From Chitinophagales bacterium (GTDB taxonomy: Bacteria; Bacteroidota; Bacteroidia; Chitinophagales; JADIYW01), in contig JAMLHJ010000013.1 in assembly GCA_023957245.1 (NCBI GenBank), forward strand, positions 35,663 through 99,662: a DNA stretch of 64,000 nt. The letters are read 5' to 3'. Below, piece by piece: positions 1 to 8,852 of this stretch. Within the stretch, counting starts at the first letter, position 1. Each line of letters begins with the position of its first letter. The position numbers and the translations under genes are program-made. The notes under the pieces are model-generated. The model saw only the letters and a program-made list of their open reading frames with translations, did no database searches and was not told the origin of the DNA.

Positions 1-204
1 TGGTATGATGGTAGTGGAGCTATTATTGGTTCTGCTGGAGTGCAATTAAAAGGACTGCAATTAACATTGAGTTACGATAGAACTATTTCAGATTTAAGTA
101 ATGCTAATAATGGATTCGGTGCTTTTGAAACTTCAATTATTTATCAATCAACTCCCATTTCAAACAATAAGAAATATACTATAATGGCTTGTCCAGTTTT
201 TTAA
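1..204 (+). CDS. PorP/SprF-like protein, 3' end only
   Basis: The reading frame is open from the first base to a TAA at 202-204, so only the last 67 codons are present. The translated end resembles the last beta-strands of the PorP/SprF outer-membrane family: a motif reading YDRTISDL, then GAFETSIIY, and a basic tail ending in CPVF. Members of this family often end in a CP.F-type tail, and the complete paralogue at 1272-2318 ends in CPSFK. These proteins assist type IX secretion and surface anchoring of gliding adhesins. The next gene starts 9 bases downstream, so this is probably the upstream member of an adhesin/PorP operon. The 5' part lies outside the window. Confidence 0.7.
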   Translation, partial: WYDGSGAIIGSAGVQLKGLQLTLSYDRTISDLSNANNGFGAFETSIIYQSTPISNNKKYTIMACPVF

Positions 205-213
205 TATTATAAC

Positions 214-1275
214 ATGAATTTTTATAAAGTATTTTGTTTACTATTTTTTATATCACCGTTTCAAAAATATTATGCTTGCGAAGGAACAGATTTTCAAATT
301 GATATAAATGATGTTTCTTGTTTTAACCAATCTGATGGTAGTATAGAGATTGTTCCAACATTAATTTCCGATAAATTACCTTATCAGTATTCTTTGAATG
401 GTGGTAGTTTTACATCTCAATCTATTTTTACTAATTTATCTGCTGGAGATTATCAATTGACAGTTAGAAATAGTGATGGGTGTGATTCTATTCTACCTAA
501 TTTGATAAAGGTAATACAACCAGAAGAATTGAAATTAAATATCATAGCTGAACCAATCTTATGTGGTAATGATGCAAAATTATATACCCAAATTAGTGGT
601 GGGGTAGGTCCTTATTTATATACTTGGAATAATAATTCTGCAATCAATGGAGATACACTTAGAAATCTTAAAGCAGGATTTTACCAACTACAGATTAAGG
701 ATCAAAATGCTTGTACTGTTTCAGATACAATCACCATAGAAGATAAATCAGCTTTTTCAGTTTCTGCAAGTTCTTCAAAAGATGAAATTATTATTGGAGA
801 AGATATTTTATTGAGTTCTCAAGTATTAGGAGGTAGTTCAAATATTTCTTATCAATGGTTTCCGATAGATGGAATAGAATGTTCTAATTGTCAAGAATCA
901 TCTGCTTTATTATTTAAAAGTACTGAAATCTACATTGTAGCTAATGATTTGGATTATGGTTGTACTGCTTCAGATACAATTTTTATTACTGTTAAGGGTG
1001 AATTTTCTTTATATATTCCAAATGCTTTTTCGCCAAATGGTGATGGAAAGAATGAACTTTTTCAAGTTTATGGGATAGGTATTCAAGAGGCAACTTCAAA
1101 GATTTATGATAAGAATGGCTTTTTAGTCTATGAAGGAGATGTTTTAAGTTTAGGTTGGAATGGTAAAGTTAATGGTCAAAATTCTCTTCCTGGATTATAT
1201 TTTTACCACTGTTCTGTTCAATATTCTGATGGTACTATTCGTGAACAAAAAGGGCAATTAACATTAGTAAGATGA
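214..1275 (+). CDS. Secreted protein with SprB-like repeats and gliding-type (type B) C-terminal sorting domain
   Basis: A 353-residue protein with a hydrophobic N-terminal signal sequence (about residues 1-21). Residues ~27-175 hold two SprB-like modules of the kind seen in gliding adhesins (patterns such as YQYSLNGG, LSAGDYQLTVRNSDGC and GFYQLQIKDQNAC). A PKD/Ig-like stretch follows, then a C-terminal domain from about residue 268 beginning YIPNAFSPNGDGKNE and ending in a GLYFY-type strand, which is the gliding motility-associated C-terminal (CHU_C/type B) sorting domain. Such domains direct export through T9SS and attachment at the surface. Its TGA overlaps the ATG of the following PorP/SprF-like gene (ATGA), and type B substrates are commonly encoded beside their own PorP/SprF partner. 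The protein is short for an adhesin, so it may be a small surface component. Confidence 0.8.
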   Translation: MNFYKVFCLLFFISPFQKYYACEGTDFQIDINDVSCFNQSDGSIEIVPTLISDKLPYQYSLNGGSFTSQSIFTNLSAGDYQLTVRNSDGCDSILPNLIKVIQPEELKLNIIAEPILCGNDAKLYTQISGGVGPYLYTWNNNSAINGDTLRNLKAGFYQLQIKDQNACTVSDTITIEDKSAFSVSASSSKDEIIIGEDILLSSQVLGGSSNISYQWFPIDGIECSNCQESSALLFKSTEIYIVANDLDYGCTASDTIFITVKGEFSLYIPNAFSPNGDGKNELFQVYGIGIQEATSKIYDKNGFLVYEGDVLSLGWNGKVNGQNSLPGLYFYHCSVQYSDGTIREQKGQLTLVR

Positions 1276-2318
1276 GGAAGATTTTAGTTGTATTTGCAAT
1301 AGTAATTGTTGGTTTGAGTTTTCAGCATCTCAAAGCTCAAGATTTACATTATTCTCATCATGTCTATAATCCTCTTTATTATAGTCCAGCGTTTACTGGT
1401 TTTATTGAAAGTAAATTGAGATTGAATGCATCTTATGCTGATAGATATAGACAATCTTTTGGAAAAGATGGTATGCGAACTGTATTTGCAAGTGGAGATA
1501 TCAATATACCATTTGAGAATGGTGTTTCTACAAGTAATTTAGGAATAGGATTATCTTTTTACAATCATAGAGCTGGTGAGAATATGATTATGGATAATCA
1601 GACAGCTTTATCTGTTGCTTATAGATTGCCACTAGGAAAGGATGGTCATCATACTTTAAGTGCAGGTTTTAATTTTTCATTTTTGAATAGGAAATTTAAT
1701 TATAGTAATCTTCAGTTTGGAAATCAATTTGATGGAATTTATTACAATCCTAATATCAATAGTGGAGAAACTGATGAATATCCATCTATTAATAAAATTG
1801 ATTTAGGAGTTGGTTTATTATATTCTTTTTCTGGAAATGAACATTTTAGAGGATATGTTGGAGCTTCTGCTTTTCATTTGATACCTGAACAAGATGATTA
1901 TATTACTTTTGGTCAAGTTTTGCGTTATAATGTACATATGGGTTTAGAAGCAGATATTAATAATTTGACCTTAGAACCATCTTTAATGATTGATAATCAA
2001 GGCAAAGCGATGGAACTTTATACAGGAGTTTTATTGAAATATTATTTAATTAAAGATAAAACTGATCAATTTTCAATATTTGCTGGTCCATATTTAAGAA
2101 TGTATAAATCTCCGATAGGTAAATTTTCTTTATACACTCTAAATGCCTTTATTGGTGCACAATTTAATGATTTACAATTATTTATGACTGCTGACAATAC
2201 TTTAAACACCTCAAAAAATACTTTTAGTGGGTTTAATGGATTTGAGATAGGTTTAAACTATTTTATAGGAAATAGTAATAAGAATGGAAAGAGAATTTAT
2301 TGTCCTTCCTTTAAATAA
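1272..2318 (+). CDS. PorP/SprF family type IX secretion membrane protein
   Basis: A 348-residue outer-membrane beta-barrel protein with a signal peptide ending around LKAQ (residue 23). The start of the mature chain (DLHYSHHVYNPLYYSPAFTG) is the hallmark of the PorP/SprF family, and the end (NGKRIYCPSFK) carries the family's CP.F-like tail. These proteins work with T9SS in secretion or surface attachment of a specific cargo. The gene starts inside the stop codon of the upstream sorting-domain protein, so translation is probably coupled and that protein is the likely cargo. Two parS-like sites follow immediately downstream. Confidence 0.88.
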   Translation: MRKILVVFAIVIVGLSFQHLKAQDLHYSHHVYNPLYYSPAFTGFIESKLRLNASYADRYRQSFGKDGMRTVFASGDINIPFENGVSTSNLGIGLSFYNHRAGENMIMDNQTALSVAYRLPLGKDGHHTLSAGFNFSFLNRKFNYSNLQFGNQFDGIYYNPNINSGETDEYPSINKIDLGVGLLYSFSGNEHFRGYVGASAFHLIPEQDDYITFGQVLRYNVHMGLEADINNLTLEPSLMIDNQGKAMELYTGVLLKYYLIKDKTDQFSIFAGPYLRMYKSPIGKFSLYTLNAFIGAQFNDLQLFMTADNTLNTSKNTFSGFNGFEIGLNYFIGNSNKNGKRIYCPSFK

Positions 2319-2334
2319 TGTTTCACGTGGAACT
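2319..2334. promoter_or_regulatory. parS-like ParB binding site 1
   Basis: The 16-mer TGTTTCACGTGGAACT matches 14 of 16 positions of the classical parS consensus TGTTTCACGTGAAACA, including the whole central TTTCACGTG. It begins at the last base of the upstream gene's stop region and lies in the spacer before mnmG. A second copy with an identical 14-base core lies 37 bases further on. Confidence 0.6.
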
Positions 2335-2355
2335 TATATTTTGTTCAATATAGAT

Positions 2356-2371
2356 AGTTTCACGTGGAACA
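2356..2371. promoter_or_regulatory. parS-like ParB binding site 2
   Basis: AGTTTCACGTGGAACA also matches 14 of 16 parS consensus positions and shares the core GTTTCACGTGGAAC exactly with the site at 2320-2333. Paired parS sites are usual near replication origins, and mnmG (gidA) is origin-linked in many bacteria. I see no dnaA gene or DnaA-box cluster here, so origin proximity is an inference. Confidence 0.6.
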
Positions 2372-2397
2372 ATTTATTCTAACATAATTTAAATAAA

Positions 2398-4263
2398 ATG
2401 AATTATCCTGAATATGATGTTATAGTAGTAGGTGCTGGTCACGCTGGATGCGAGGCTGCTGCTGCTGCTGCAAATATGGGTTCAAAGGTTTTGCTAATCA
2501 CCATGAATATGGAAGTAATGGCAAAAATGAGCTGTAATCCTGCAATGGGTGGAGTAGCTAAAGGTCAGATATTACGTGAGATTGATGCATTAGGTGGTTA
2601 TTCTGGTATTGTTACAGATAAGACGATGATTCAATTTAGAATGTTGAATAAGTCTAAAGGTCCAGCCATGTGGAGTCCAAGAGCTCAAAGTGATAGAATG
2701 TTATTTTCACAAGAATGGAGAAAACTTTTAGAACAGACACCCAATGTCGATATGTGGCAGGAAATGGTCAAAGAATTAATTGTTGAAGATGGAGTATGTG
2801 TAGGTGTTGTTACAAACTTAGGCATTCCATATCGTTCTAAGTCTGTAGTATTAACTAATGGAACATTTTTAAATGGTCTTATTCATATTGGAGAGAAGCA
2901 ATTTGGTGGTGGTAGGGCAGGTGAGGGCGCTGCGAGAGGTATTACCGAACAACTAGTATCATTGGGATTTGTAAGCGGAAGAATGAAAACGGGTACTCCT
3001 CCTCGTGTGGATGGTAGAAGTTTGGATTATTCAAAAATGGAAGTGCAATATGGTGATGAAGATGTTGTTGGGTTTTCTTATAAAAATATTGATAAACCTC
3101 TACATCAAAGACCTTGTCATATTACTTATACCAATCAGGAAGTTCATGATGTTTTGAAAACTGGTTTTGATAAATCCCCAATGTTTGCAGGTCGTATTCA
3201 AGGCTTAGGACCTAGATATTGTCCTTCGATAGAAGATAAAATCAATAGATTTGCAGAAAGAGATCGCCATCAAGTATTTGTTGAACCAGAAGGATGGGAT
3301 ACTGTTGAAGTTTATGTTAATGGATTTTCTACTTCTCTTCCAGAGCAAGTTCAGTATGAAGCATTAAGAAAAATTCCTGGTTTTGAAAATGCAAAAATGT
3401 TTAGACCTGGATATGCTATAGAATATGACTATTTTCCACCAACACAATTAAATGCTTCTTTAGAAACTAAATTGGTTAAAAATTTATTTTTTGCTGGACA
3501 GATTAATGGTACAACTGGTTATGAAGAGGCTGCATCTCAAGGCATAATGGCTGGAATCAATGCACATCTTACTATCAATGGGAAAGATCCTTTAGTTTTA
3601 AGTAGAGATGAAGCTTATATCGGAGTATTGATTGATGATTTAATTAATAAGGGAACTGATGAGCCTTATCGTATGTTTACATCTAGAGCAGAATATAGAA
3701 TCTTATTAAGACAGGATAATGCAGACATTAGGTTAACTGAAAAATCCTATTTGCTTGGGTTAGCTGATGAAAGTAGATATCAAAGAGTAAAAGAAAAAAT
3801 AGCAAAAAGTGAAGAAATAGTTGATCTTTTAAAGAAATCTAGTGTATTACCTGATATGGTAAATCCTTATTTGCTGAGTATGGAATCTGCTGAAATTACT
3901 CAAAGAACCAAATTGGATAAGATTCTTTCTCGCCCTCATATTACTATTTTAGGTTTGATGGATGCTATTCCTTCTATTCATATTCTCCTTCAAGAATTTG
4001 AAAAGGAATTTTTAGAACAAGCAGAAATCCATATTAAGTACGAAGGATATATTTTAAGAGAGAAGGAAATGGCAAATAAACTTCATAAATTAGAGGAAGT
4101 AAAATTACCGACTAATTTGGATTATAGCTCAATTAAATCTTTGTCTATGGAAGCTAGAATAAAATTAAATCAAATAAAACCTCAAACAATTGGGCAAGCG
4201 AGTAGAATAAGTGGAGTTTCTCCTGCTGATATATCGGTATTGATGGTCTTTATGGGAAGATAA
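2398..4263 (+). CDS. mnmG: tRNA uridine-5-carboxymethylaminomethyl modification enzyme MnmG (GidA)
   Basis: A 621-residue FAD protein of the expected family length. It carries the N-terminal dinucleotide-binding motif GAGHAGCEAA (~residues 12-21), the conserved CNPAMGGVAKGQ segment with the active-site cysteine, GGGRAGE, and the GQINGTTGYEEAA FAD-contact motif late in the protein. With MnmE (not in this window) it builds the cmnm5 group on U34 of tRNAs in the cytoplasm. The gene follows two parS-like sites. Its TAA overlaps the ATG of the next gene (TAATG), so the downstream lipoprotein is probably translationally coupled. Nothing is unusual in the protein itself. Confidence 0.97.
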   Translation: MNYPEYDVIVVGAGHAGCEAAAAAANMGSKVLLITMNMEVMAKMSCNPAMGGVAKGQILREIDALGGYSGIVTDKTMIQFRMLNKSKGPAMWSPRAQSDRMLFSQEWRKLLEQTPNVDMWQEMVKELIVEDGVCVGVVTNLGIPYRSKSVVLTNGTFLNGLIHIGEKQFGGGRAGEGAARGITEQLVSLGFVSGRMKTGTPPRVDGRSLDYSKMEVQYGDEDVVGFSYKNIDKPLHQRPCHITYTNQEVHDVLKTGFDKSPMFAGRIQGLGPRYCPSIEDKINRFAERDRHQVFVEPEGWDTVEVYVNGFSTSLPEQVQYEALRKIPGFENAKMFRPGYAIEYDYFPPTQLNASLETKLVKNLFFAGQINGTTGYEEAASQGIMAGINAHLTINGKDPLVLSRDEAYIGVLIDDLINKGTDEPYRMFTSRAEYRILLRQDNADIRLTEKSYLLGLADESRYQRVKEKIAKSEEIVDLLKKSSVLPDMVNPYLLSMESAEITQRTKLDKILSRPHITILGLMDAIPSIHILLQEFEKEFLEQAEIHIKYEGYILREKEMANKLHKLEEVKLPTNLDYSSIKSLSMEARIKLNQIKPQTIGQASRISGVSPADISVLMVFMGR

Positions 4264-6020
4264 TGTTGTATAAAAGGTTTTTTTATTTATTGTGTTGTTT
4301 AGTCATTTCTTGTGCTACTCCTGGACTTCCTGAAGGTGGTCCTAAAGATACTTATGAACCTTTTCCTAAAAAATTTAATCCTCTTAATTATTCTACAAAC
4401 TTTAATAACGATAAGATTACGGTTCAGTTTGATGAATGGGTTCAAGTAGCTAATTTGAATCAAAATCTAATTATCTCTCCTCCAATATTGCCTCAACCTG
4501 ATGTAAAAGTCAAAAAAAATTTATTAACTATTGATTTTAAAAACCCTTTAGATTCTAATACAACTTATAGTATTGATTTTGGTAATTCTATAAAAGATAT
4601 TAATGAAGGAAATATTTTGAGCAATTTTAAGTATATTTTTTCTACTGGTTCTTTTTTGGATAGCTTGTCAATTCAAGGTAAGGTATCTACTTATAGTGCC
4701 CAAAATATTCCTGAGAATACTTTTGTCTTATTATATAAATCAGGTGATGATTCTATAATCACTCGACAAAAACCAGAATATATTTATAAAATTCAAAAGG
4801 ATAATACTTTTAAAATTGATTATTTGCCAAGAGATTCTTTTCGAATTTTTGTTCTTAATGATTTGAATAATAATTTTATTTATGACTTACCTACAGAGTG
4901 GGTAGGAAAATTAGATCAACCTATATTATTAGACTCAACACAATCTGATATAGAATTGTTTGTTGATTTACCTGAAGTTAAAGATTTAAAGGTGCTTAAC
5001 TCCAATTTTTCAAATATCAACAAAATTTTGACAATTGAACTGAATAAAGAAGTTAATCCTCAAAAAGATAGTATTTTTCTTCAAAATTTCACTTTCAACT
5101 CGTACAAGTTTTTGAATACAGATTTCACTTCAAAATTTTTAAGCTTTTTTATTTATACTAATTCATTATCAGATACTTGTGAATTATTTATTAATGATAT
5201 AATAGTGGATAGTTTGCGCTTTTCTAAGCCTTCACAATCGCTTGAGAATGAAGTATTCTTACCAATGGCCAAGATGATGGGCAAAGATTCAATTCTCAGC
5301 GCGTATAAAAATTGTAATTTTCAGTTTTTTTCTAATGTTCCCATTTCTGTTATAGATAAAAATAAAATTTTCTTTGTTTCTGAACATGACACAATAGATA
5401 TTAAGAATTTTTCTATTCAAGAAAATCAGTGGGGATTTAGAATTGAAGATACTTTATCTGAGAATTTTGAGGGTAGAATTCTTTTTTTAGATTCTGCAAT
5501 AGGTTTTCAAAATTCTTCATTTTCTCATTTAGTTTCTTGGCCTATCCATTTCGTCCCTGTTTCCAATTTTGGTCAAGTCAATTTTGATGTTCATTTACCT
5601 TCAAATGAAAAATCATACATTTTGAAGTTTTTTAAAGAGAATGGTTATTTACTTAATGAATATTTAGTCCAAGGTGATACTTCTTTTCATTTAGATACTT
5701 ATGGTAAGGATGATGAAAAATTTTTTATTGAAGTGATTGAAGATTTGAATCATAGTGCCACGTGGAACGGATATTCATTTTGGAACAATATAGCACCCGA
5801 ACGTGTTTTTAAATCTGAGTTGTATTCATCTAAATCAAATTGGGAAAATAATTATAATATAAATGTTGATTTTTCTAAAAAGCAATTACCTACAACTATA
5901 ATCAATTGGTTAAATTATTTTATTAAAAAAAACAGTAAACCAACTTCTAAACCACAATCTTTTGAAGAAAAGAATATGAATAGTTCATCTACACCCAAAT
6001 CTTTTCAAAGAGACAAATAA
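4263..6020 (+). CDS. Ig-like (Big_5) domain lipoprotein
   Basis: A 585-residue lipoprotein: a hydrophobic signal followed by a cysteine in ISCATPGLPEGGPKD, a lipobox and leader typical of Bacteroidota Ig-like envelope proteins. Residues ~40-125 form a bacterial Ig-like/SbsA-type (Big_5) domain with the pattern ITVQFDEWV ... SPP ... LDSNTTYSIDFGNSIKD. The C-terminal half resembles the rest of this family, including a WNGYSFWNN..PERVF segment. It is probably lipid-anchored in the outer membrane or periplasm; no biochemical role is known to me. It overlaps the mnmG stop (TAATG). The tail of about 50 residues is Lys/Ser-rich and looks disordered. Confidence 0.85.
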   Translation: MLYKRFFYLLCCLVISCATPGLPEGGPKDTYEPFPKKFNPLNYSTNFNNDKITVQFDEWVQVANLNQNLIISPPILPQPDVKVKKNLLTIDFKNPLDSNTTYSIDFGNSIKDINEGNILSNFKYIFSTGSFLDSLSIQGKVSTYSAQNIPENTFVLLYKSGDDSIITRQKPEYIYKIQKDNTFKIDYLPRDSFRIFVLNDLNNNFIYDLPTEWVGKLDQPILLDSTQSDIELFVDLPEVKDLKVLNSNFSNINKILTIELNKEVNPQKDSIFLQNFTFNSYKFLNTDFTSKFLSFFIYTNSLSDTCELFINDIIVDSLRFSKPSQSLENEVFLPMAKMMGKDSILSAYKNCNFQFFSNVPISVIDKNKIFFVSEHDTIDIKNFSIQENQWGFRIEDTLSENFEGRILFLDSAIGFQNSSFSHLVSWPIHFVPVSNFGQVNFDVHLPSNEKSYILKFFKENGYLLNEYLVQGDTSFHLDTYGKDDEKFFIEVIEDLNHSATWNGYSFWNNIAPERVFKSELYSSKSNWENNYNINVDFSKKQLPTTIINWLNYFIKKNSKPTSKPQSFEEKNMNSSSTPKSFQRDK

Positions 6021-6067
6021 TTAATACAGAACTTAAATGAAATTCTTATCTGTTTCGATACATTTCC

Positions 6068-6075
6068 TAAATTTG
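6068..6075 (+). promoter_or_regulatory. Bacteroidota -7 promoter element for the metZ-like gene
   Basis: TAAATTTG matches the TAnnTTTG -7 consensus of Bacteroidota housekeeping promoters and lies 16 bases before the ATG at 6092, leaving a short ordinary 5' leader. No convincing -33 TTG element is seen. Confidence 0.45.
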
Positions 6076-6091
6076 TAAGATATATATAATC

Positions 6092-7258
6092 ATGAAGTTT
6101 GAAACTCTAGCTATACGTACTCAACATGAACGTGCTTTCCGTGAACATTCTGTTCCTTTATATTTGACTTCTAGTTTTTTATTTGATGATGCAGAACAAG
6201 CGAGAGCTTTATTTACAGGCGAAATTGAGGGGAATATCTATTCTCGCTACTCCAATCCCAATGTAAACGAGTTTGTTGAGAAAATGGCGGTTTTAGAAGG
6301 ATATGAAGATGGTTTTGGTACAGCTTCAGGTATGGCTGCTGTTTATTCTAGCATGATGCCGTTTTTAAAGCAAGGAGATCATATTTTGGCTTCAAGTGCG
6401 CTTTTTGCTTCGACCATGAAGATTATTTCTGAGTATTTTCCTAAGTGGGGAATTGAATATTCATTTTTTGATATCAATCGTCCAGAATCTTGGGAATCTG
6501 AAATCCGTCCTAATACTAAAATGATTTTTGCAGAAACACCTTCAAATCCTGCTTTGGTATTGATTGATTTACAATTTTTAGCTAGTTTGGGTAAGAAGCA
6601 TAATATTTTGGTCAACGTGGACAATTGTTTTGCTACTCCATATTTGCAAAGACCTTCTGATTATGGAATTGATATTGTGACTCATAGTGCAACCAAATTC
6701 ATTGATGGTCAAGGGAGGGTGACAGGTGGAATTGTTTTGGCTAGTAAAGAGATTATTGCTGATGTAAGGGCATTTTGTCGTCAGACAGGACCGTCTATGT
6801 CACCTTTTAACGCGTGGATATTATCCAAAAGCCTTGAAACACTTCACGTGCGTATGGATAGACATTGTCAGAATGCATTGAATATTGCTGAATGGCTAGA
6901 AACTCAAGAAGAAATTAAAAAGGTGATTTATCCTTTTTTGCCTTCTCATCCTCAGTATGAACTAGCTAAGAAACAAATGCGTCAAGGAGGTGGTATTGTT
7001 ACTTTTGAAGTAAAAGGAGGATTAGATAGAGGCAGAAATTTTCTGAATAGTTTGGAGATGTTTTCTCATACGGCCAATCTTGGAGATGTAAGAACGATTG
7101 CCACTCATCCAGCTTCAACTACTCACTCCAAAATCTCAGCAGAACAGAGAGAGGCTGCTGGAATTTTTGATGGTACAATAAGGCTTTCTGTAGGTCTAGA
7201 ACATATTGATGATATCAAAGCAGATATTGCTCAAGCACTTATAAAATCGAAGGTGTAA
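6092..7258 (+). CDS. metZ: O-succinylhomoserine sulfhydrylase-like PLP enzyme
   Basis: A 388-residue Cys/Met-metabolism PLP enzyme of normal length. Visible motifs are SRYSNPNVNEFVEKMAVLEG, the phosphate-binding SGMAAVYSS, the ETPSNPAL segment, and the Schiff-base lysine in HSATKFIDGQGRVTGG. The lysine loop with FIDGQG and the absence of features seen in cystathionine lyases favour the MetZ group, which makes homocysteine from O-succinylhomoserine and sulfide. Substrate specificity (succinyl or acetyl homoserine, or gamma-synthase) cannot be settled from sequence alone. The gene has its own promoter element and converges with the minus-strand gene beyond 7417. Confidence 0.85.
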   Translation: MKFETLAIRTQHERAFREHSVPLYLTSSFLFDDAEQARALFTGEIEGNIYSRYSNPNVNEFVEKMAVLEGYEDGFGTASGMAAVYSSMMPFLKQGDHILASSALFASTMKIISEYFPKWGIEYSFFDINRPESWESEIRPNTKMIFAETPSNPALVLIDLQFLASLGKKHNILVNVDNCFATPYLQRPSDYGIDIVTHSATKFIDGQGRVTGGIVLASKEIIADVRAFCRQTGPSMSPFNAWILSKSLETLHVRMDRHCQNALNIAEWLETQEEIKKVIYPFLPSHPQYELAKKQMRQGGGIVTFEVKGGLDRGRNFLNSLEMFSHTANLGDVRTIATHPASTTHSKISAEQREAAGIFDGTIRLSVGLEHIDDIKADIAQALIKSKV

Positions 7259-7358
7259 GTGGGATTCCTTATTTTTTAAACTTATCTATAATATTCAATT
7301 CGGCAATTTTAGTAACAAGCATCCTCAGGGAGCTACTAAAGAAATTGAGTTAGGATAA

Positions 7359-7403
7359 GTGAAAAGAGAAGTACACCTCTCCATTTTATATCTTACCTCT
7401 CAC
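7359..7403. repeat. Degenerate copy of the heptad repeat found in the kdp spacers
   Basis: In the spacer between the convergent genes, one GTGAAAA heptad (7359-7365) is followed by ATCTTAC and CTCTCAC heptads (7390-7403). This is the same order and sequence type, read on the plus strand, as the arrays at 34909-35086, 40336-40368 and 44109-44197 read on the minus strand. It is short enough to be coincidence. Confidence 0.3.
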
Positions 7404-7416
7404 CAACAAATAAACC

Positions 7417-8709
7417 TCAAGGGCTGCATTGGCAAGAAAATTTTCTAGGGATATAGCATGCTCCCAATTCTTCATTTGATGAATTGATATTGAAATTGTC
7501 TAAATTCCACACAGCTCCAGAAGAAATTTGTCCAAAATAAATATCATAGCCTGAACTTGCTGCTCTTGTACTTGAAAAAAATAAATAATCAGAACCAACT
7601 GGATATGCATCTGAATTGTTAGAAGATAAATCATTGATACTGAGACTTGTGCTATTTCCTAAAAAGTCAGCTAGATGAATTTGATCGTGGTGAATAGAAG
7701 GAGAAAGCCACCTAGAATATAGAAAAGAAGAATTATTTCGAACGATTGGATAATATTCAGAAACATTTGAAATAGATAATAATGCGGTATTATTACTTCC
7801 ATCTTTATTGATAATATAAATATCTGAACTTGCTCCTGCTCCTCTTGCATATACGATTTTCTGTCCATCAGAACTAAAGTATGGCATTGATTCTTCGGGG
7901 ACTCCACCATTGTTTGTAATGCTAGTGATATTTGAACCGTCTAGAGCCATTGTTTTTATATCTCCGTTTTGCTTGAAAATAATTTGACTTCCATCAGGAG
8001 ATATTTTGGGGTCTTCATCTCTTATTCCATTGCCTTGAGTGAGATTAATAGGTAAGTGATTGGCATTCAAATCCCAAATATAGATATCCCAATCTCGTGG
8101 CAGACCTGCATCATCTCCCATAAATACAATGTGTGAGGCATTGGGAGAAAAATGTGCATTCATTGCATGGTCAATATTCCAATTGGCACTTAAATCTTTT
8201 TTTGTGTTAGTTGAAAAATCGTACAAATACAGTTTGGAATCCCATGCACCGTATGAACTATAACTATGGTAAATCAATAACCCCATTGTTAAGGGAAAGG
8301 GGTTGGACAATATCGAAAATGCATTAGAAACATCTCCTTCTGTATAGAAATCTGCCCCTATACTATCTTTGAATACTTTTGTATAAAAATAGCAATTCCC
8401 AATCGGAACGTTTGCCCCAGGAGACCATTGTAATTGAACAGTGTCAGTGCTTCCAGAACTTAAAAACAAATTTTTTCTGATGGGAGAAAAGTCATGCCAA
8501 GCATTGTTGCCATCTTGTGCAGAAGCAGTGATATAAAAAAATCCATTTGTACTTCCAATGTTTTTTATAGTAATAGTAGCAATGACAGATTCAGCCCCTC
8601 TTTTGATTTGGGGCTTATCAAAAGTAATATTCATAATGCTAGCATTGGGAGTAGCATAGACTAGCATCTGCAACAAGTTAAATATTATGATGAATACTGC
8701 TTTTTTCAT
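7417..8709 (-). CDS. Secreted protein with CARDB-like domain and TolB/WD40-like beta-propeller
   Basis: Translation from the ATG at 8709 gives 430 residues with a clean signal peptide (MKKAVFIIIF...LLQMLVYA). An upstream in-frame ATG would add 23 residues ahead of it and hide the signal, so I prefer 8709. Residues ~25-140 look like a CARDB/adhesion Ig-like domain (KPQIKRGAESVIATITIKN). The rest contains PD40/TolB-type propeller blades (ISPDGSQIIFKQNGDI, FSSDGQKIVYARG, DIYIINKDGS). It is likely periplasmic or outer-membrane associated; TolB-like blades usually bind proteins or sugars. The function is unknown, and no type IX sorting domain is visible. Confidence 0.7.
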   Translation of the reverse strand: MKKAVFIIIFNLLQMLVYATPNASIMNITFDKPQIKRGAESVIATITIKNIGSTNGFFYITASAQDGNNAWHDFSPIRKNLFLSSGSTDTVQLQWSPGANVPIGNCYFYTKVFKDSIGADFYTEGDVSNAFSILSNPFPLTMGLLIYHSYSSYGAWDSKLYLYDFSTNTKKDLSANWNIDHAMNAHFSPNASHIVFMGDDAGLPRDWDIYIWDLNANHLPINLTQGNGIRDEDPKISPDGSQIIFKQNGDIKTMALDGSNITSITNNGGVPEESMPYFSSDGQKIVYARGAGASSDIYIINKDGSNNTALLSISNVSEYYPIVRNNSSFLYSRWLSPSIHHDQIHLADFLGNSTSLSINDLSSNNSDAYPVGSDYLFFSSTRAASSGYDIYFGQISSGAVWNLDNFNINSSNEELGACYIPRKFSCQCSP

Positions 8710-8852
8710 GACTATTTCAAGGTTAAAAATTCCCTTTGTTAAAAAAGATAGAGCGATATTTTTGCCTATAATATTCATGTACAATATAAATGAATAAGGT
8801 AAAACTTTGTAGATATTGACAAAGAAAAATATTTATTTGTATGATAAAATTT

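Noticed and set aside
2319..2397. Replication origin
   Set aside because: The spacer is too short and has no DnaA-box cluster or AT-rich repeats; only the parS-like pair supports origin proximity.
5755..5770. A third parS-like sequence, GTGCCACGTGGAAC, inside the Ig-like lipoprotein gene
   Set aside because: It matches only 11 of 16 positions of the classical consensus and lacks the GTTTCACG left arm shared by the two spacer sites; it lies in coding sequence.
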